From assembly GCA_934533005.1 (NCBI GenBank), contig CAKTBC010000016.1, positions 1 to 26,287 on the forward strand: 26,287 bases of DNA, given 5' to 3'. The notes under the pieces are model-generated. The model saw only the letters and a list, made by a program, of their open reading frames with translations. It ran no database searches and was not told the origin of the DNA. The DNA comes from an uncultured Oscillospiraceae bacterium. GTDB taxonomy: Bacteria; Bacillota; Clostridia; Oscillospirales; Oscillospiraceae. How positions within the stretch are numbered: the stretch's first letter is position 1; each line of letters starts with the position of its first letter. Shown here piece after piece: positions 23,738-26,287 of this stretch. The position numbers and the translations under genes are program-made.

Positions 23738-23790
23738 CCCCTACGGGCACAATTCAGATCCTCTTGTAGGGGCGGGGCTCTGCCCCGCCC
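23738..23790. repeat. Short palindromic intergenic element
   Basis: It contains two nested inverted repeats: CCCCTAC with GTAGGGG (23738-23744 and 23766-23772), and a 9-bp stem GGGCGGGGC with GCCCCGCCC around TCT (23770-23790). It lies between the SWIM gene and the hydrogenase-like gene. It looks like a REP/MITE-type repeat of the kind scattered in intergenic regions, but only one copy is in this window. The GC stem lacks a following T-run on either strand, so it is not a clear terminator. Confidence 0.6.
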
Positions 23791-23859
23791 GCCGGGGAAA
23801 AGTGTTACCAATGGCCGCGGGTAGGAAAAGTGCAGCTTTTGCCGGAGGGGCTTTCGCTT

Positions 23860-25395
23860 TTACTCCACGTCGTCCTCGTCTTCGAGCAGGAGCGGGAGCG
23901 TGGCTTCGTATTTGGTTTCGGTGGCGCTCTTTTCCTCTGCCTGCGCGGTGTAATTGCGCACGATGGCCGCCGCCTTTTCGATCGGCAGGAGCGTACCGGC
24001 GCCCGCAACACAGCCGCCCGGACACGCCATGCCTTCGAGCAGATACCCGTCGTACTTGCCCGCCTTGGCCAGCATGAGCATCTTCCGGCAGTCCTTCAGT
24101 CCCTGCGCGCACACGGTTTTCACCTCGCGCTCGGGATCGATGTGCGAAATGGCCTCGCGCACCGCGTCCGCCACGCCGCCGGAAACGGCAAAGCCGCGGC
24201 CTGCCGCCGTGCCTTCGCGCAGCGGGGCGGTCTGGGTGATCTCGTCAAACTTGATGCCCTTCGCCTCGAACATGCCCATGACCTCTTCAAACGTCAGGAC
24301 AAAATCGACCTCGGTGCGCACGCTCGTGCGCATGGCTTCGAGCTTTTTCGCGCTGCACGGCCCGATGAACGCGACCTTCTCGCCCGGGTGCTGCTGCTTG
24401 CAGAGGCGCGCCGTGAGCACCATGGGCGTGAGCGCCATGGAAATGCAGTGCGCCTGCTCCGGAAAGAGCTTTTTCGCCATGACCGCCCAGCTCGGGCAGC
24501 AGGACGTTGCCATGAACGGCTGCTCGGCGGGGACTTTTTCCAGAAAGTCCTTCGCCTCGTCCAGCGTACAGAGATCCGCGCCCACGGCCACCTCCGCCAC
24601 ATGGCGAAAGCCGAGCATCTTCATTGCGGTCTTGAGCTTATCCGGCGTCATGTTCGGGCCGAGCTGGCCGACGAACGCGGGCGCGACGATCGCGATGACC
24701 TTTTCCCCCTTGCGCAGCGCCTGAATGAGCTGGAAAAGCTGGCTTTTGTCCGAGATCGCGCCGAACGGGCAGTTTACCAGGCACATGCCGCAGGAGACGC
24801 ATTTGTCGTAGTCGATCTCGGCGCGGCCGTGCTCGTCGGAGTGGATGGCGTCCATGCCGCACGCCTTGGCGCACGGGCGCTCCTGCAGAATGATCGCGTT
24901 GTAGGGGCAAACGTTGGCGCACTTGCCGCAGCGGATGCAGAGATCCTCCTGGATGCGGCTCTTGCCGCGGTGGCTGAGCTTGACTGCCTTTTTCGGGCAG
25001 ACCTCGCGGCACGGATGCGCCAGGCAGTTCTGACAGAGATCCGTGACGATGTAGCGCTTTTCCGGGCAGGCGTTGCAGGCGAATTTTAAAATATTCACCA
25101 GCGGCGGCTCGTAGTACTTCTCCGGTCTCGCGCTCTCCTCCACACCGGTGGCGAGCGGCGCGTGCTGGTCGAGCGGACGGGGGCTCAGCCCCATGGCGAG
25201 ACGAAGCCGCTCGCCGACAATGGCTCTTTCCAGAAAGATGCTGCTGCGGTGCTCGGCAACCTCGCCGGGGATGATCTTATACGGCAGATCCTCGATGCGG
25301 GAGTAGTCCCCGCCCTCGTAGCCCATGCGCGCGACCTCGGTGAATACCTGGCGGCGAATGTCGGTAATGGTGGAATAAATGCCGCGAATGCTCAT
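23860..25395 (-). CDS. [FeFe]-hydrogenase-like iron-sulfur protein (group B type)
   Basis: The 511-residue protein has an N-terminal segment with several cysteine motifs: FACNACPEKR, CQNCLAHPCREVCP, CIRCGKCANVCP and CVSCGMCLVNCP, all likely to bind [4Fe-4S] clusters. The C-terminal half carries the three H-cluster motifs: TSCCPSW (297-303), IGPCSAKKLE (345-354) and EGMACPGGCVAGAG (454-467). These fit the monomeric group-B [FeFe] hydrogenases of anaerobic Firmicutes better than the group-A form (which has MPC and GGGQP variants). Group-B enzymes are poorly characterised; hydrogen evolution from ferredoxin is likely. ATG 25395 has AGGGG 8-9 nt upstream. It follows the anti-sigma gene by 17 nt. 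Confidence 0.9.
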   Translation of the reverse strand: MSIRGIYSTITDIRRQVFTEVARMGYEGGDYSRIEDLPYKIIPGEVAEHRSSIFLERAIVGERLRLAMGLSPRPLDQHAPLATGVEESARPEKYYEPPLVNILKFACNACPEKRYIVTDLCQNCLAHPCREVCPKKAVKLSHRGKSRIQEDLCIRCGKCANVCPYNAIILQERPCAKACGMDAIHSDEHGRAEIDYDKCVSCGMCLVNCPFGAISDKSQLFQLIQALRKGEKVIAIVAPAFVGQLGPNMTPDKLKTAMKMLGFRHVAEVAVGADLCTLDEAKDFLEKVPAEQPFMATSCCPSWAVMAKKLFPEQAHCISMALTPMVLTARLCKQQHPGEKVAFIGPCSAKKLEAMRTSVRTEVDFVLTFEEVMGMFEAKGIKFDEITQTAPLREGTAAGRGFAVSGGVADAVREAISHIDPEREVKTVCAQGLKDCRKMLMLAKAGKYDGYLLEGMACPGGCVAGAGTLLPIEKAAAIVRNYTAQAEEKSATETKYEATLPLLLEDEDDVE

Positions 25396-25412
25396 GGAAA
25401 ACACCCCTTATC

Positions 25413-26240
25413 TTATCTCGATGCGTTATGCAAAACCTCGCTCAGTGCCTCCGGCGATGCGGAGGAGAGATGCGCCGCGTCCTCGTCCGCCTTCTGCCAG
25501 ATAACGCTCTCCTTCCCGACCCAGAGCCGGTACTCGCTCTCCGTGCCATCCGGCGCGGTGAGCGTGAGAGCATAGTCGCCGTTTCGCGCCGGGGCGGCCG
25601 TTTCGCCCTCGTCGAGCAGGAGATAGCCCGCGAAGAATCCGTCGTCGGAAAACGTGAGCGTCTCCCCGGCTTCGTCCTTCGCGGCCGCGACGGTGACCGT
25701 CACGCTGCTGTCCTCCTCGTTTGCCGCGGCGCTCTCGGGCGCGGCAGCCATCATCATGCCGCCTGCGGGCGCTTCCGCCGGGGCGGCGTCGCGGACAGCC
25801 TTTTCCGTTTCCGCGTCATCTCCTGCGGCGCTGTACATGGCGACCTCCGGCGCGGTGCTGGACGAGCTGTCCGCGCTCTTCGCGGCAAAGGCGCCGCCAA
25901 AGGTTACCCCCGCCCAGATCGCCACGGCAGCCGCCGCAGCGAGCGCGCCATAGCGCGTCACGAGGCGCGTAATATTCGTCTTTTTCTTTGCCGGCGTTTC
26001 CTCCGGCGTCTTCGCAGGCGCGGCAGCTTCGTGCACGCGCGCCATCACATTCGCCGTAAAGTTCTCCGGCGGCTCTCCCAGCGCGTCGTCCGCGCCGGAT
26101 ATCGCCTGCATCGCCTCATAGAAATTCCGGCAGGCTTCGCAGCTTTCCAGATGGGCGCGAAGCTCCTTTTCTTCCTCGGCAGTGATCTCGCCGTCAAGCG
26201 CCGCGCCGACCAGCTCTTCATAGTATTCACAGTTTTTCAC
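25413..26240 (-). CDS. Membrane anti-sigma factor with zinc finger
   Basis: The 275-residue protein starts with a ZAS/zf-HC2 zinc-binding domain (Cys4, then HLESCEAC with His30, Cys34 and Cys37). An Ala/Pro/Lys linker, one membrane segment at about residues 97-118 and an extracytoplasmic region rich in Ala, Ser, Glu and Asp follow. Such proteins hold an ECF sigma factor at the membrane until a signal arrives. The start is the GTG at 26240, with GGGG about 8 nt upstream, overlapping the stop of a possible upstream gene. That gene would be the sigma factor by usual order, but it is not visible. The outer region is not recognisable, so the signal is unknown. Confidence 0.85.
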   Translation of the reverse strand: MKNCEYYEELVGAALDGEITAEEEKELRAHLESCEACRNFYEAMQAISGADDALGEPPENFTANVMARVHEAAAPAKTPEETPAKKKTNITRLVTRYGALAAAAAVAIWAGVTFGGAFAAKSADSSSSTAPEVAMYSAAGDDAETEKAVRDAAPAEAPAGGMMMAAAPESAAANEEDSSVTVTVAAAKDEAGETLTFSDDGFFAGYLLLDEGETAAPARNGDYALTLTAPDGTESEYRLWVGKESVIWQKADEDAAHLSSASPEALSEVLHNASR

Positions 26241-26287
26241 GCTTCACACCCCTTCCCTTGTTTGGACGGGAAACGGTCGGAAAAGTT
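26237..26287 (-). CDS. Possible C-terminal end of the upstream gene
   Basis: A minus-strand frame is open from the window edge to a TGA at 26239-26237 that overlaps the anti-sigma GTG (GTGA). Only 16 codons are visible. The overlap is typical of a sigma/anti-sigma pair, but another frame is also open here and no motif can be seen. Confidence 0.3.
   Translation of the reverse strand, partial: NFSDRFPSKQGKGCEA

Overview
The window looks like part of the chromosome of a GC-rich, strictly anaerobic Clostridia member, plausibly an Oscillospiraceae-like gut bacterium. The reasons are the anaerobic (cbi-type) corrin pathway, a group-B-like [FeFe] hydrogenase, a CotH/lamin-tail secreted protein, strong Shine-Dalgarno sites and tightly overlapping genes. 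The organism name is inference; nothing in the sequence fixes it. Almost everything is on the minus strand. I see no rRNA, tRNA, CRISPR array or insertion sequence.

Layout, following minus-strand transcription. From 26287 to 25413 there is the possible tail of an upstream gene and a zinc-finger anti-sigma factor. A 511-residue [FeFe]-hydrogenase-like iron-sulfur protein follows 17 nt later (25395-23860). Then come a short palindromic element and a small SWIM zinc-finger protein (23720-23229). The one plus-strand gene is nicotinate phosphoribosyltransferase (21660-23132). It has its own promoter and ends in a hairpin terminator shared with the convergent SWIM gene.

Divergent from pncB, a perfect TTGACA promoter near 21590 starts a run of about 17 kb of closely packed minus-strand genes. 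These are a truncated GH1-like protein, a YgiQ-type radical SAM protein, a DUF1294 membrane protein, a TrmH/SpoU RNA methyltransferase and a secreted CotH/lamin-tail protein. The cobalamin genes follow: cbiA, cbiC, cbiD, cbiF, cbiG, cbiH, a fused cbiJ-cbiE-cbiT, cbiB, cobD and cbiP. Together they cover most steps from cobalt-precorrin-3 to adenosylcobinamide phosphate. The C20 methyltransferase (cbiL), a cobaltochelatase and the nucleotide-loop genes are not in the window.

The most striking part is at the left. Just after cbiP there is a new promoter, a well-formed class-I cobalamin riboswitch (about 4260-4128) and an intrinsic terminator. They precede a very large secreted repeat protein (3945 to beyond position 1). 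This protein has a signal peptide, a Thr/Ala/Pro/Glu-rich linker, five near-identical domains of about 148 residues, three more diverged domains of the same pattern, and the start of a ninth. I recognise no known family in the repeat. The B12-off switch therefore controls a cell-surface or secreted repeat protein next to the B12 biosynthesis operon, while no riboswitch is visible ahead of cbiA itself. A role in capturing corrinoid or cobalt at the cell surface is a reasonable but untested hypothesis.
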